Assembly: GCA_907163375.1 (NCBI GenBank)
Contig: CAJQUW010007985.1
Span: 1-64,000, forward strand
Direction of reading: 5' to 3'
Source: Prostheceraeus crozeri
Taxonomy: Eukaryota > Platyhelminthes > Polycladida > Euryleptidae
Length of the DNA: 64,000 nucleotides
Below, in pieces: positions 1 through 9,315 of the stretch. Position numbers and translations under genes: made by a program. Under the pieces are notes generated by a model. The model had not been told where the DNA came from and ran no database searches. It saw nothing but the letters and a program-made list of their open reading frames with translations. The first letter of the stretch is position 1. The number at the start of each line of letters is the position of its first letter.

Positions 1-339
1 TGTAACTGGCCTGCGGTCAAGGTCATTATATCGTATAGGATAGGCACTTACCCTTTCGGACTGGCTCTGCTCCTGTTGCCGCTCTCGCTCCTCTTCCTCG
101 GCCTCGTCGGCCCAACTCACCGCTCGGGGCTTTCGCCCTACGGTCTCAACGTCTTCAAGGTTCTCCTCGGCTTTCGCCTCGGACAGTGTGGACGTCGGGT
201 TGCCGGACAACAGGTGACTCTCGTCGCCTGTAAGGCTCAGCTCTCGCAGCCTTCCTTCATCGCCTCCCAAGCTCTCGCGGAACTCCGAAGCAGGATCCAC
301 TGTAATGGACGAAGACTCGTTTGACAACTCAATTGTCGG
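1..339 (-). CDS. Partial minus-strand coding segment, acidic and charged, unknown identity
   Basis: On the minus strand one frame stays open from about 339 to the window edge and reads like protein. It opens with a Ser/Glu-rich stretch, then SWADEAEEEERERQQEQ, a charged helix. Base composition is clearly GC-richer than the AT-rich flanks, which supports real coding use. A TGA lies in frame just upstream at 340-342. An ATG at 343 sits one base out of frame, so the start may be a decayed ATG or an upstream exon may supply it. A donor-like GTAAGT near position 53 (AAAGG/GTAAGT on the minus strand) could end an exon, although the frame also stays open through it. It could be a host gene exon or the first ORF of a retroelement. 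I do not recognise the family. Confidence 0.4.
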
Positions 340-1984
340 TCATTTCAGAATACCTGGTCGCATAAGCAAACGATCAGACTCGAATCAGAAAAGACTGAAC
401 GACTCTCACTCTCAACTTTAAAATCAGCGCGCATTAAAAGTTCATGATAAAATAATGCGGTAAAACCTCGTAAACTGATTCAATAAAACCGCTCAACATG
501 CGCATAAAACGGTTACAGTACAATAGGAATGGAAGAGCAAATAACACTTTTCACAATTCACATGAATGTCCAATTCCGAAAATAGAATCTCTGCAGACCC
601 CACATTGGCGATCGCTAGGTTTTGACCATAGAAATCCGATTTTTTGCCTTTGTTTAAATTAGTGGGACTAGAATGGCCATCAGCTGATTTTGATGGCAAT
701 TTCAGCTGTTCGGTTCGGCGCCGAAATGTGTCAAGGACAAATCAAAGTGATAGATCCTATCAATTTGATGCGTTTTTCATTGAAATTGTTTATTCACAAG
801 TTTTCTAATTACCTGTCTGAAATCAGTTTAAAGGAGTACGCCCACATATGCTGATGTCTTTGTAAGAAATAATTTACAAGTCAAAATTAAACTTAAGGTA
901 CCGGTACCTGACCTTGAAACCATCTGCGCATGTTAAATAGTCATTCTGAAATTATTCTTCAGTCAGATAATTTGCGAATAATTCATGCCACGTGCGTGTC
1001 AGTGCTGCAGTCCTAGATTTATCAGAAGGTAACGCTGCCTGGAATTCCGTGAAACACTTTCAACGAACGAAAAAATCATTATTTCTTTCTGTGCAAGCGC
1101 TGTAAAAAATGATTGACCGGTGGCATTACGGCGTTATCCCGCCTTAGCCTACAGCACTGGTGGTGCGTGTGTCGTAGAAGCCTGTGCCTGTACTGCTGCT
1201 AGAAGCATCTCTCTATCATTACACATGTGATTTTATAATTGTATATTAGAAGTGCAAGTTTTCTCAGTTGATCAGCATCACAAATGTTCTATGCTCTTTC
1301 ATGTTGCTTATAGAATAGAGGTGAGAAATATCCCTGGTCTTTGATAAGTTGGTGTTGATGCATAAATATTTGACCATCCTTGAATGTCGTCCGGTAAGTT
1401 TATGTAGGCAAATCACGAAAGTGGCACAATAAGGCATCAACAGGCTATTGATCACATTCAAAGGATTATATAAATGCAGGCATGCACTATTAACATGGCT
1501 TTGATTATTTGATTGTTGTCATTATTTAGGTGTAATTAAGGATTGCAATCCCGGCACTTTCGGATTATAAAAAGCAAGTCGGTGCAGCTCTTAAGTTTAC
1601 ATACCTCAAGTTCACTTTTCGACCTGCTTAATGTTTCAGTCCGAATGGAATTGCAAATATGTAGTGCACCACACACGTCGGAGTTTTTCATTTACAGATT
1701 CTTCCGAAGTTCTAGCGTACCGGATGAATGATCAATTACTAGAAATCCTGAAAACAAGTACCCCAGTGCGCCGAAGCCTGCCATCCGGTCGCGGTCCGAC
1801 GCACCACTATCGATGCCAGTTAGTGTCCGACGCATACAATTGGAACTGCGTAACCTCGTCGAATGGTTCACGCCGCCGAACTGGAATCCATGCAGTGGTG
1901 CGTCAGACTACCTGGCGCACTTCTGAGAGGCATGTCTGTACTCGGCGCTCTGCCGCGAAAAGTCAGAAATACTAAAAATTGATC
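340..1984. other. Intergenic stretch, nothing recognised
   Basis: Only short ORFs with no protein-like character. GC content rises from about 1750 towards the satellite array, with words such as GGCGCAC and CAGAAATACTA that resemble decayed array units. Confidence 0.4.
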
Positions 1985-3326
1985 ATTTGTCTGGCGCGCC
2001 TGGAACCAGTCGAGGCAAGACTAATTTCAGAAGTTCTAGAAATAGATCTTACTTCTGTCGCACTGTATCGTCGACGTTGAGTCTGGCGCGTCTGTCACTG
2101 GTTTCAAGAAGCCTAATTTCAGAAATTCTAGGAATACATCCTCCATCTCGCGCACCGGCGCGTCAACGTCTAGTCTAGTGTGCTTGGCACTGGTTTCAAG
2201 AAGCCTAATTTCAGAAATTCTAGGAATACATCCTCCATCTCGCGCACTGGCGCGTCAACGTCTAGTCTAGTGTGCTTGGCACTGGTTTCAAGAAGCCTAA
2301 TTTCAGAAATTCTAGGAATACATCCTCCATCTCGCGCACTGGCGCGTCAACGTCTAGTCTAGTGTGCTTGGCACTGGTTTCAAGAAGCCTAATTTCAGAA
2401 ATTCTAGGAATACATCCTCCATCTCACGCACTGGCGCGTCAACCGCGAGTCTGGCGCGCATGGGACTTATTTCGGCAAGATAAATTTCAGAAGTTCTAGA
2501 AATAGATCTCAAGTCTGTCGCACTGGCTAGTCAACGTCTAGTCTGGCACGTCTGTCACTGGTTTCAAGAAGCCTAATTTCAGAAATTCCAAAAACAGATG
2601 TTGCGTATTGCGCGTCAACCTCGAGTCTGGTGTGCTATGCACTATTTTTGGCAAGCCTAATTTCAGAAATTCTACGAATGCATCCGCCATCTCACGCCCT
2701 TGAGCGTCAACGTTGAGTCTGTCGTTCCTGGCACTGGTTTCAAGAAGCCTAATTATCAGAAATCTAGAAATAGATCTCACTTCTGTCGCACTGGCGCGGT
2801 TCAACGTCTAGTGTGGCACGTCTGTCACTGGTTTCAAGAAGCCTAATTTCAGAAATTCTAGGAAAACATTTTCCATCTCGAGACTGGTGCACATAGGACT
2901 GATTTCGGCAAGCAGAATTTCAGAAATTCTAGAAGCAGATCTTATACTAGCGCCTCAATGTCGAGTTTGGCGCGTCTGTCACTTCACTGGATCTTACGTC
3001 TGTCGTACTGGCGCGGTTCAACGTCTAGTCTGGCGCGTCTGTTACTGGTTTCAAGAAGCCTAATTTCAGAAATTCTAGGATCAGATCTTACGTTTGGCGC
3101 GTCAACCTCTAGTCTAGTGTGCTTGGCACTGTTTTCAAGAAGCCTAATTTCAGAAATTCTAGGAATACATCCTCCATCTCGCTCACTGGCGCGTCAACCG
3201 CGAGTCTGGCGCGCATGGGACTTATTTCGGCAAGCTAAATTTCAGAAGTTCTAGAAATAGATCTTACGTCTGTCGCACTGGCGCGTCAACGTCTAGTCTG
3301 GCGCATCTGTCACTGGTTTCAAGAAG
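1985..3326 (+). repeat. 92-bp satellite-like tandem array
   Basis: The unit begins near CTGGTTTCAAGAAGCC, passes AATTTCAGAAATTCTAGG and ends near GTCTAGTCTAGTGTGCTTGG. Successive well-kept units between about 2090 and 2440 repeat at 92 bp. Further out the units are diverged and some are short or rearranged. Roughly a dozen or more units are visible. The short ORFs across the array are repeats of one translated unit and are not genes. The array resumes at 4199 beyond an inserted LINE. Confidence 0.9.
3321..3326 (+). repeat. Left target-site duplication of the LINE (AAGAAG)
   Basis: AAGAAG here is part of the satellite unit (TTTCAAGAAGCC). The same hexamer recurs at 4193-4198, where the unit resumes with CCTAATTT. 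A LINE insertion duplicated it. Confidence 0.7.
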
Positions 3327-3345
3327 ACTTACGCAGGGTCTCAGA

Positions 3346-4062
3346 ATGGGCGCCAATTGGCTTGTTTCCTTCAATCCTTCAAAAACTCAGAGTATTCTGC
3401 ACTCACGACTTGAAGGAGATGATGATCATAGCATTAAGATGTCAGATAACAGTATCAGAGAACAAGATTCCATCTCCTTTCTTGGATTGGCGGTTACGAA
3501 AGACTTGTCATGGAAACCGTACATCCATTCCATTAGCAAGCAGGCAGCTCAACGCATTGGTAGTCTCTATCGTGCCTGCAGCTATCTTCCACCACAGACT
3601 GTCTGCTATCTTTACAAGTCCACTATTCGTCCTCTGATGGAGTATTGTTGTCATCTGTGGGCAGGCGCACCACAAACGCATCTTAACCTCCTTGAACGGG
3701 TTGAGAAACGTGTCAAGAATCTCATGGGTGAAAAACTTGCTAGCAAGTCGCAGCCTCTCTCCGTCAGACGGGATGTTGCTTCACTCAGTCTCTTCTACAG
3801 GTACTATTTCGGTAGAAGCAGCTCTGCAGTAAATGAGTGCGCACCCAAACCTAAGACCTTCTACAGAAGCACACGCAGAGCTAATGCACTCACATGCTAT
3901 AATGTGATCTTAGAACGCGCACGTACTGTGAGTCGCTCGAAAAGCTTTTTTGTTCACACGGCACAGCTTTGGAATCAGCCTCCCCAGACCACTTTCCCTG
4001 ACCAATACAATCTTGATACTTTCAAGAGGCGTGCGAATAGGTTTCTGATGGGGACAGCTTAA
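3346..4062 (+). pseudogene. LINE reverse transcriptase, C-terminal part
   Basis: The 238-residue frame starts inside the reverse transcriptase just before WLVSFNPSKTQ and continues through FLGLAVTKDLSWKPYI and LYKSTIRPLMEYCCHLWAG, then the post-RT region ending near YNLDTFKRRANRFL. These are the thumb and C-terminal signatures of CR1/Jockey/L2-group enzymes. The catalytic palm with its Asp pair is not present because the copy is 5' truncated. Just before the frame, RVSEW can be read in another phase, so one base appears lost near 3349. The rest is open to a stop at 4062, which suggests a fairly young insertion. Confidence 0.85.
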
Positions 4063-4137
4063 TCAGATTAAAAGATCTGTTTTTTTTAAATTTTATTTAT
4101 TTAAAGTAATACAATTTATTAGTTTTTCATTGAGTAA

Positions 4138-4175
4138 CCCCTAGCTTCGTTCATGGCTCATAGCTGTGCTAGGGG
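4138..4175 (+). repeat. 3' UTR hairpin of the LINE
   Basis: Eight-base perfect arms CCCCTAGC and GCTAGGGG separated by 22 bases, about 17 bases before the A-rich end. A likely reverse transcriptase recognition stem-loop, inferred from related LINEs. Confidence 0.6.
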
Positions 4176-4192
4176 TGAAAATTCAGTAAAAA

Positions 4193-4262
4193 AAGAAGCC
4201 TAATTTAAGAAATTCCAAAAGTAGATGTTGCGTCTTGCTCGTCAACCTCGAGTCTAGTACAT
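4193..4262 (+). repeat. Remainder of the 92-bp array with right target duplication
   Basis: AAGAAGCCTAATTTAAG resumes the satellite unit interrupted at 3326. The array stops in the GTCTAGT part of a unit, directly against the virus-like fossil. Confidence 0.8.
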
Positions 4263-4508
4263 TGGTCAGCGGGGCATAGAAATAAAAATGGAGATAATTA
4301 CTATTTCGACTCTTATGGACTTCCACCTACAAATGAAGTAAGAGAAATACTTGGAAATGGAACTTATAATACGTTTCAAATTCAAAAACCAGGAACTACT
4401 TATTGTGGTCAATTATGTCTTTATGTTTTATTTAAATTACAAAAAGGAGTACCATTTCTTGATATTATGTTAGAATTGAATAATAATAATAATGATAATG
4501 ATAATTAA
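4263..4508 (+). pseudogene. Adenain-type maturation protease, part (fossil)
   Basis: The frame contains NYYYFDSYGLPP and, after a spacer, TTYCGQLCLYVLF. This matches the acidic-residue strand and the cysteine helix of adenovirus-type cysteine proteases (Ulp1-like fold), which mature capsid proteins in adenoviruses and Polinton relatives. It ends in an Asn/Asp-rich tail and meets the integrase gene tail to tail, with the two stops overlapping by a few bases. It is only part of a protease and belongs to the fossil element. Confidence 0.7.
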
Positions 4509-5809
4509 AAATCGCTTCGTTGTAATTCATTTTGATAAAATCGGCCTCTGATATCCTCATCATCTAAATCTTTGATTTCGTAAGTAATCGGATAAGTTTG
4601 ATTTATTTTACAAACTTCAAATATTTCTTTAGTCCAATAACCAACAAAGCCTTTTTCAAATTTATTTTTATACTTAAATATTCTAACTCTATCTCCAATC
4701 TTAAATTTCGGCTTAAGTTTCTGCAAATTCGGATTACTCTCATTCGAATAATTATTTTCGAATATTTTCTTTCGTATTAAATCAGGGTCGTCAAAAGCAT
4801 TCTTTGGGGTTTCTTCAATACCTGAATGAATCTTATTGTTGTAATCCCCAACAATTCCTGGTAATATCTTCAACCATTTCTGATTTCTTTGCTCAGTAAA
4901 TTTCTTGAATAATTGATTTTTTAACGACCGATTGAATCGCTCAATTACTACAGCCTTTCCTGCATTTTTAGTTGAATTAACAGTTTCAAATAGTTGCTGA
5001 ACATTTCCGTTATAAAATTCCGATCCTTTGTCAACAAACAATTTTTTTGGCTTTCTATTAGTTTCTTTAAAGATTTCTTCAAACGCATATTTAACTGATA
5101 GACCACTTTTATTTTTTAAAGGCCTTACCCAAACGTATCGTGTATATAAATCTATAACGGTCAATGCGTACTTAAACCCTCTTTCATTCGGCATATGAAT
5201 AAGATCAGCACTCCAAATATCATCTTTATTAAATACTTTAACATTCAATAAATATTTAGGCCTTCTATATTCCTTGTGAATTTCGGACGCGTAGGTTCGA
5301 GCGTTGCTCTCAGACAGCTTTGCTGACGTTTCATTTGCTGACGGATCAATACCCTGACCGAGCAATATTTTAGCTTGTAAAGCTTTCTTAACAAACATTC
5401 TTTCAATTCTTTCTCTAAATGTAGGATTTTGAATACTATCTAATTCTTGAATCATCTTCTTATCAGCTACATGTCGAGAACCTAGATCATGATTTCGATA
5501 AGCTAACTCATGTCTGTAAGCGGCGGCGTCTACTCTGTTTATTGGTTCTTCACCTGGTTTTGGATTATTATTCTCATCTAGTCTTATATCTAATCGAGTT
5601 CCTGGACCGGTATATGAATGACCAGGATGATGTTTTTCTTTCGAATATTTACTCCAAATAAATCCAGGAAAGTTTTCTAAAGTTTTTTGTATGTCGTTGC
5701 CTTCATAAATTTTACAATTTGAGTTTTTATTTTTGTTTAATAGATAATTTAATAAATCTAAATTAGCAATTTTTAATTTAATTAAATTTTCGGAATTTGT
5801 AGAATTCAT
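4505..5809 (-). CDS. Integrase with N-terminal parvovirus-type phospholipase A2-like domain
   Basis: The 434-residue ORF looks whole. Residues about 60-125 resemble the phospholipase A2 domain of parvovirus VP1: a YTGPGTRLD loop, then DAAAYRHELAYRNHD, in the order of the calcium loop and active-site helix. Residues about 195-345 form a DDE integrase core, seen as WSADLIHMP, LFVDKGSEFYNG and VIERFNRSLKN. The C-terminal 70 residues (KFKIGDRVRIFKYK, ITYEIKDLDDEDI) resemble the SH3-like tail of Polinton and retroviral integrases. Integrase joins element DNA to the host genome. In parvoviruses the phospholipase domain breaches the endosome during entry. The fusion is unusual to me. It could be real in this lineage, or the first part could serve as a separate capsid-type region. 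Confidence 0.85.
   Translation of the reverse strand: MNSTNSENLIKLKIANLDLLNYLLNKNKNSNCKIYEGNDIQKTLENFPGFIWSKYSKEKHHPGHSYTGPGTRLDIRLDENNNPKPGEEPINRVDAAAYRHELAYRNHDLGSRHVADKKMIQELDSIQNPTFRERIERMFVKKALQAKILLGQGIDPSANETSAKLSESNARTYASEIHKEYRRPKYLLNVKVFNKDDIWSADLIHMPNERGFKYALTVIDLYTRYVWVRPLKNKSGLSVKYAFEEIFKETNRKPKKLFVDKGSEFYNGNVQQLFETVNSTKNAGKAVVIERFNRSLKNQLFKKFTEQRNQKWLKILPGIVGDYNNKIHSGIEETPKNAFDDPDLIRKKIFENNYSNESNPNLQKLKPKFKIGDRVRIFKYKNKFEKGFVGYWTKEIFEVCKINQTYPITYEIKDLDDEDIRGRFYQNELQRSDF
5299..5325. repeat. Two GC-rich triloop hairpins inside the integrase gene
   Basis: GAGC-GTT-GCTC at 5299-5309 and CAGC-TTT-GCTG at 5315-5325, between the phospholipase-like and integrase parts, in the stretch encoding SAKLSESNARTYAS. 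The linker position suggests a tolerated insertion. Confidence 0.6.
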
Positions 5810-5831
5810 TTTAAAAGATAAAATAAATGTT

Positions 5832-6314
5832 TTACCGAATCACACTAGGACTTAGATATATTCCAGAACCATCTTTAGTTTCCTTAATTTCAATTAAATC
5901 ATCAACATTGTGGAGAATATTTTTAAGAACTCGTTTTCCTTCATCAACTAATTTTAATTTACTAATAAAATTATCTAATACTCCTTCTCCCTTAGCAACT
6001 TTCTCTAGCTCTCTATTATGACGTTTTTGTTCTTCTAATGCTGCCTTCTCTGATTTATTTTTATTTACTGCTTGGACAATACCAGCTGTCCCACCTGCAA
6101 CACTTCCTGCTGCTGCTCTGCCACCTATTATTAGTGGAATTAATGGGAGAATCCCGCCATTCTTTTCTTCTTGTAATTGAATATTCTCTATCATTGGTTT
6201 ACTTATGTAATACTTTTTTTTATTAATCGTAATAGTTTTAGGGGTATTTTTGTCAACAATATTACGTAATTTTAATTCAACAGTTTTATTATTATTACTT
6301 TTAGCTTCCGACAT
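5832..6314 (-). CDS. Small capsid/core-type protein of the virus-like fossil
   Basis: A 160-residue ORF that looks whole. A charged N-terminal part is followed near residues 53-80 by a hydrophobic Gly/Ala-rich segment (GGILPLIPLIIGGRAAAGS), then a charged helix, and it closes with GSGIYLSPSVI. A Gly/Ala-rich hydrophobic segment followed by basic helices, with a short Gly-rich end motif, recurs in small adenovirus-like core and minor capsid proteins of Polinton-type elements. The exact counterpart is uncertain. It lies 22 bp upstream of the integrase in the same direction. The start follows an A-rich run (ATTAAAAATG) like the other genes of the element. Confidence 0.5.
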   Translation of the reverse strand: MSEAKSNNNKTVELKLRNIVDKNTPKTITINKKKYYISKPMIENIQLQEEKNGGILPLIPLIIGGRAAAGSVAGGTAGIVQAVNKNKSEKAALEEQKRHNRELEKVAKGEGVLDNFISKLKLVDEGKRVLKNILHNVDDLIEIKETKDGSGIYLSPSVIR

Positions 6315-6431
6315 TTTTAATAAAAAAATTTTAAGTTACGAAAAATTTTAGTTATGAAAAATTTTTAACTTAAGAACAAATTTTAAGTTATCAAAAATTT
6401 TAATTAACCTATAGAATTTTGTTCAGAGACT
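6315..6431. other. AT-rich spacer between leftward genes
   Basis: Repeated AAAAATTTT and TTAAGTTA words, probably the promoter and leader region of the downstream small protein gene and the 3' end of the capsid-like region. No gene seen. Confidence 0.4.
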
Positions 6432-7764
6432 TCAGATGAATCTAGCCATTTTTCCATTAAGAACTTCAATAGAATATTTTACATCTTCTAGCAATAAACC
6501 ATAATCCATCAATGAAGTTGTGGAATCTTTCTTTTCAATATTAATTGTTACATCAGAACCATTTTTAATAATATCTTCAGATTGCGCACTTAAATCGAAA
6601 CAGAAAATTGGATATAAATGTCTCCAATCTCCAGGAGTTAATTGTGGTTCAACTCCAAATTCTATACAAAGATTTCTATAAGCATCATATCCTTCCATAA
6701 ATTGATTATTGGTATCATCGAATCTTAATGGATCAATTGGATATCGGGTTTGATTTAATGAAACTTGTAAACTTCGAATTGTATTAATATGAAAAATATT
6801 GTTGTTCTTATCAAAACTTGGAGAATTATTTCTTTGAAATGTTAGTAATAAATATCTTGGAGCATTCAAAGTTCTAGTAAAATGCCAGTTAAATCTTTGT
6901 TCGGAAAAAGTTACTGAACTAGCAGTACGCTTTAGAAAATTTACTGGAATTGGTTTGTTAGTATTTAATCTTTTTGCAATAGCTGTTTCAACCTCTAAAC
7001 TAGGAGTAATATGCTTAATCCACCATTCAAGTCTATCAATTTTTAAATATGCTGCTTTCCGGTCTTACCAAAAAAAATTAATTCATTATTTGCTGTCCGA
7101 TGAATTATTAATTTAAATTTTAATTGATATGATATGTTGTCATAATCTAAATTACCGAATAATGGAGACAATGACAAATTTACTGTCTGTTTACTTTTCT
7201 TGTTAAATTCACGTCTTTCTTTATATGCACTATTGTTTGTTTTATTTAAATGATTTGCAATATTTTCTACATCTTTCGCAATTCCTGCGGCATCTGTTCC
7301 AGCGTGAGATAAATCATCAACAATTATACCATCATTAGTATCAGGAAACCAACCTTCGATTTCATGCTTTTTATTATTTTCACCAATTGTTACAAATCTA
7401 AGCATTGTATCAATTACACCTGGAGAATCACTTATTGTTTCTATATTTTGAGTTGCAACATCTAAACGCATTTGTGTAAATAATCTTGGAAAAAATTATT
7501 CTCTAATGCAATATTATCGGTATCTGGTAATGGTGTTGTAAAATTAGCATCACTATATAAAGAATATTCACAGTGTAAAAATGAATCAGGTAAATATAAA
7601 TAACTCTGCTGATTATCAACTTCAAAAATTAAATCACCTCCAGCATTTACTCTACTGGAAGATCCGGGATTCATAGCAATTCTTATATAGTCATTCTTTT
7701 TTTGATTATAACTGACGAACGGAGGATCGTCTAATCTAAATTTATTTTCGATAAGCGAAGACAT
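6432..7764 (-). pseudogene. Capsid-like coding region (fossil, broken)
   Basis: A leftward coding region in several open pieces. It starts with a conserved-looking N-terminus (DDPPFVSYNQKKNDYIRI), has beta-rich segments in the middle, and closes with WRHLYPIFCFDLSAQ and DYGLLLEDVKYSIEVLNGK. The position between two small capsid-type genes, the size of the region and the beta-rich character suit a major capsid protein of the jelly-roll type found in Polinton relatives. I recognise the style of the C-terminal motif from invertebrate element proteins but cannot name the family with certainty. Broken in a few places. Confidence 0.55.
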
Positions 7765-7869
7765 TTTTATAAAAAATAATTTGACTTTTTGTTTATCTCA
7801 TACACAGAAAAATTTTACTAAAGAAATTAGCTAAAAATTTTACTAAAAAATTTTTACTAAAATATAATT
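7765..7869. other. AT-rich gap between leftward genes
   Basis: Contains TTTTACTAAA repeats and the A-rich start context of the capsid-like gene (TATAAAAATG on the minus strand). Confidence 0.4.
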
Positions 7870-8355
7870 TTAGAATTTTGCTAGACCATTGCCTCTTATT
7901 TCTTCAATTGAACGTTCTATGGCTACGCCTGTTTTCTTCCCCTTTTTACTATCAGACGGAGCTCCGCTCCTCAAGGTTTCACCCCCTACAGCTATGTTAG
8001 CAATTTTGTTTTTTGTTTCCTCTGAAAGTTTTTTTAATTTTTTTAGTTCTTCAGAATCATTCTTGAGTTTACGAATAGTTTCTAGTTGTTTTAATTCGTT
8101 TTGAGACTTAACAGCATTTGATATTGCACTAGCTGTACTACCTGTAGCAGCTGCTCCTTTTGCAGCAGATGTAATCAAATCTTTATTATTTTTAATTAAG
8201 TTAACGATACTTCCAATACCAGAAAATATACCATCCCCTTCTTTTTGAATTGTTTCTACTCTGTCATAATGGTAAACAGATTTCATAGATGGTTCATGAG
8301 CAATTTTTTGATTTGAAGCAATATGTTTAAGATTGTGTTTATAAATTATAGGCAT
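7870..8355 (-). CDS. Second small minor-capsid-type protein of the fossil
   Basis: A 161-residue ORF that looks whole. After about 38 residues comes GDGIFSGIGSIVNLIKN, an amphipathic helix resembling membrane-active segments of adenovirus protein VI-like and minor capsid proteins. It is followed by an Ala/Gly-rich stretch (AAKGAAATGS), a Lys/Glu-rich helix, and a C-terminal RGNGLAKF. A GC-rich hairpin (7958-7970) is embedded in frame and encodes part of GGETLRSGAPS. The start follows CCTAAAAAATG. The role (endosome escape or internal capsid glue) is inferred from resemblance only. Confidence 0.5.
   Translation of the reverse strand: MPIIYKHNLKHIASNQKIAHEPSMKSVYHYDRVETIQKEGDGIFSGIGSIVNLIKNNKDLITSAAKGAAATGSTASAISNAVKSQNELKQLETIRKLKNDSEELKKLKKLSEETKNKIANIAVGGETLRSGAPSDSKKGKKTGVAIERSIEEIRGNGLAKF
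7958..7970. repeat. GC-rich triloop hairpin
   Basis: GGAGC-TCC-GCTCC, a perfect 5-bp stem with a three-base loop, inside the small capsid-type gene. It is markedly GC-richer than its surroundings. Confidence 0.7.
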
Positions 8356-8535
8356 TTTTTAGGATTAAATTTGACTTTTGGGAAAAAATATTTACGATTG
8401 GTTAGTAACCTGAGGACCTTTGGTCCGATTAAGATTTACGTTTGTGAATGGACAACAACTTCGAGATAACTTTATTAATTGTCTGTTGCACTTTATCTAT
8501 TGCGTCAAGTAGCGTGTGATGTACTTTAATTTCTT
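8356..8535. other. Spacer with GC-rich hairpin between leftward genes
   Basis: Holds GGACC-TTT-GGTCC at 8414-8426, a 5-bp stem with a three-base loop in AT-rich DNA. No gene seen. Confidence 0.5.
8414..8426. repeat. GC-rich triloop hairpin (intergenic)
   Basis: GGACC-TTT-GGTCC, perfect stem. Same size class as the coding-region hairpins of this element. It may act in the 3' end of the fibre-like gene, or be one more copy of the hairpin family. Confidence 0.7.
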
Positions 8536-9315
8536 TTATATTAACTTGCATTTCTGCTGATCAATCTTCAACGTCGTTTTAAGAGCATTTAACTTAATTT
8601 TAAGAACATCTAATTGTCTTTTAACAGAATCTAACTGTTCTTTATTTTCTTTAGAGTTTTCTTGTAAATTTTTCTTTAATTCATTTTCTAAATTGATTTT
8701 AAGATTTTTCATTTTATCAACTTTTCGATTAAGTGAGTTTACTTCATTTATTATTCTATTCATCTTTTTCATTTGTTGAGTAATTTTAGAACTTAATTCA
8801 TCAACACTTTTTTGGAATGTAGTTTGTAACTGCTTTAAATTTTTTAAAATTCTTTCAGGAAGTTTTTCTATTTCATCTTCTAATTGTTCTTTTAACATTT
8901 TTATCTGATGTTTATTTTTAATGACTGCAGATTTTAACTTTATAGAAAGTAATATTAAAATTTTTGATTGTTCTGAAATCTTTTTAAAAAGTTTTGCTAT
9001 ATCTGCTTCTAGCTCTCTATCCTTTTTATCAAGTTTTAATAATTTTTCGTTTAACGATTTGTCATTTAGTTTAAGCAACTTTAATTCATTCATCAGTGGA
9101 GCCATAACATCGTTGATATATTTTTCTTTTTGGTCATTGATTTGTGTATCAACATATTGTTTATTTGTTAACTCTGTATTTTGTTGCGTAAGAATAGAAA
9201 GATGCAATGGACCAGATAAAACGTCTCCAGTTTTCATGATATAATTTTCTATTTCTATTTCTAATTCACGATTATTCGGGATATATGCACCTCCGCCAAC
9301 ATTTGGTAACATCAT
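8536..9315 (-). CDS. Coiled-coil fibre-like protein with phage-type TNKQYVD motif
   Basis: A 259-residue ORF that looks whole. Residues about 29-60 read MKTGDVLSGPLHLSIL and then LTNKQYVDTQIND. This is the form of the repeat found in shafts of bacteriophage tail fibres (GDxMxGPLxL...ATKQYVD). Residues about 85-255 form a long Lys/Glu/Leu coiled coil, suited to a trimeric stalk. No globular knob follows. A fibre at capsid vertices is the simplest role by analogy with adenovirus. The element could have acquired the motif from a phage-like source. The gene is divergent from the plus-strand gene at 9422. Confidence 0.6.
   Translation of the reverse strand: MMLPNVGGGAYIPNNRELEIEIENYIMKTGDVLSGPLHLSILTQQNTELTNKQYVDTQINDQKEKYINDVMAPLMNELKLLKLNDKSLNEKLLKLDKKDRELEADIAKLFKKISEQSKILILLSIKLKSAVIKNKHQIKMLKEQLEDEIEKLPERILKNLKQLQTTFQKSVDELSSKITQQMKKMNRIINEVNSLNRKVDKMKNLKINLENELKKNLQENSKENKEQLDSVKRQLDVLKIKLNALKTTLKIDQQKCKLI

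Larger units (their letters stand above)
3327..4192 (+). mobile_element. 5'-truncated non-LTR retrotransposon (LINE), 3' end
   Basis: An 866-bp 3' portion of a LINE sits inside one unit of the 92-bp array, flanked by AAGAAG on both sides. It contains the C-terminal part of a reverse transcriptase ORF, a short 3' UTR, a hairpin (CCCCTAGC at 4138-4145 pairing with GCTAGGGG at 4168-4175) and an A-rich tail. Truncation at the 5' end with a short target duplication is normal for LINE integration. A terminal hairpin is known to be read by the reverse transcriptase in LINEs of the L2/UnaL2 type, so it may be a template recognition site here. Confidence 0.85.

Noticed and set aside
76-324. Plus-strand 82-residue ORF
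   Set aside because: It is the shadow of the more protein-like minus-strand frame at 1-339, which has charged helical composition and stays open to the window edge.
1987-3254. Several 60-98 residue ORFs in the satellite
   Set aside because: They are translations of the 92-bp unit repeated in register; the same short peptide recurs in each.
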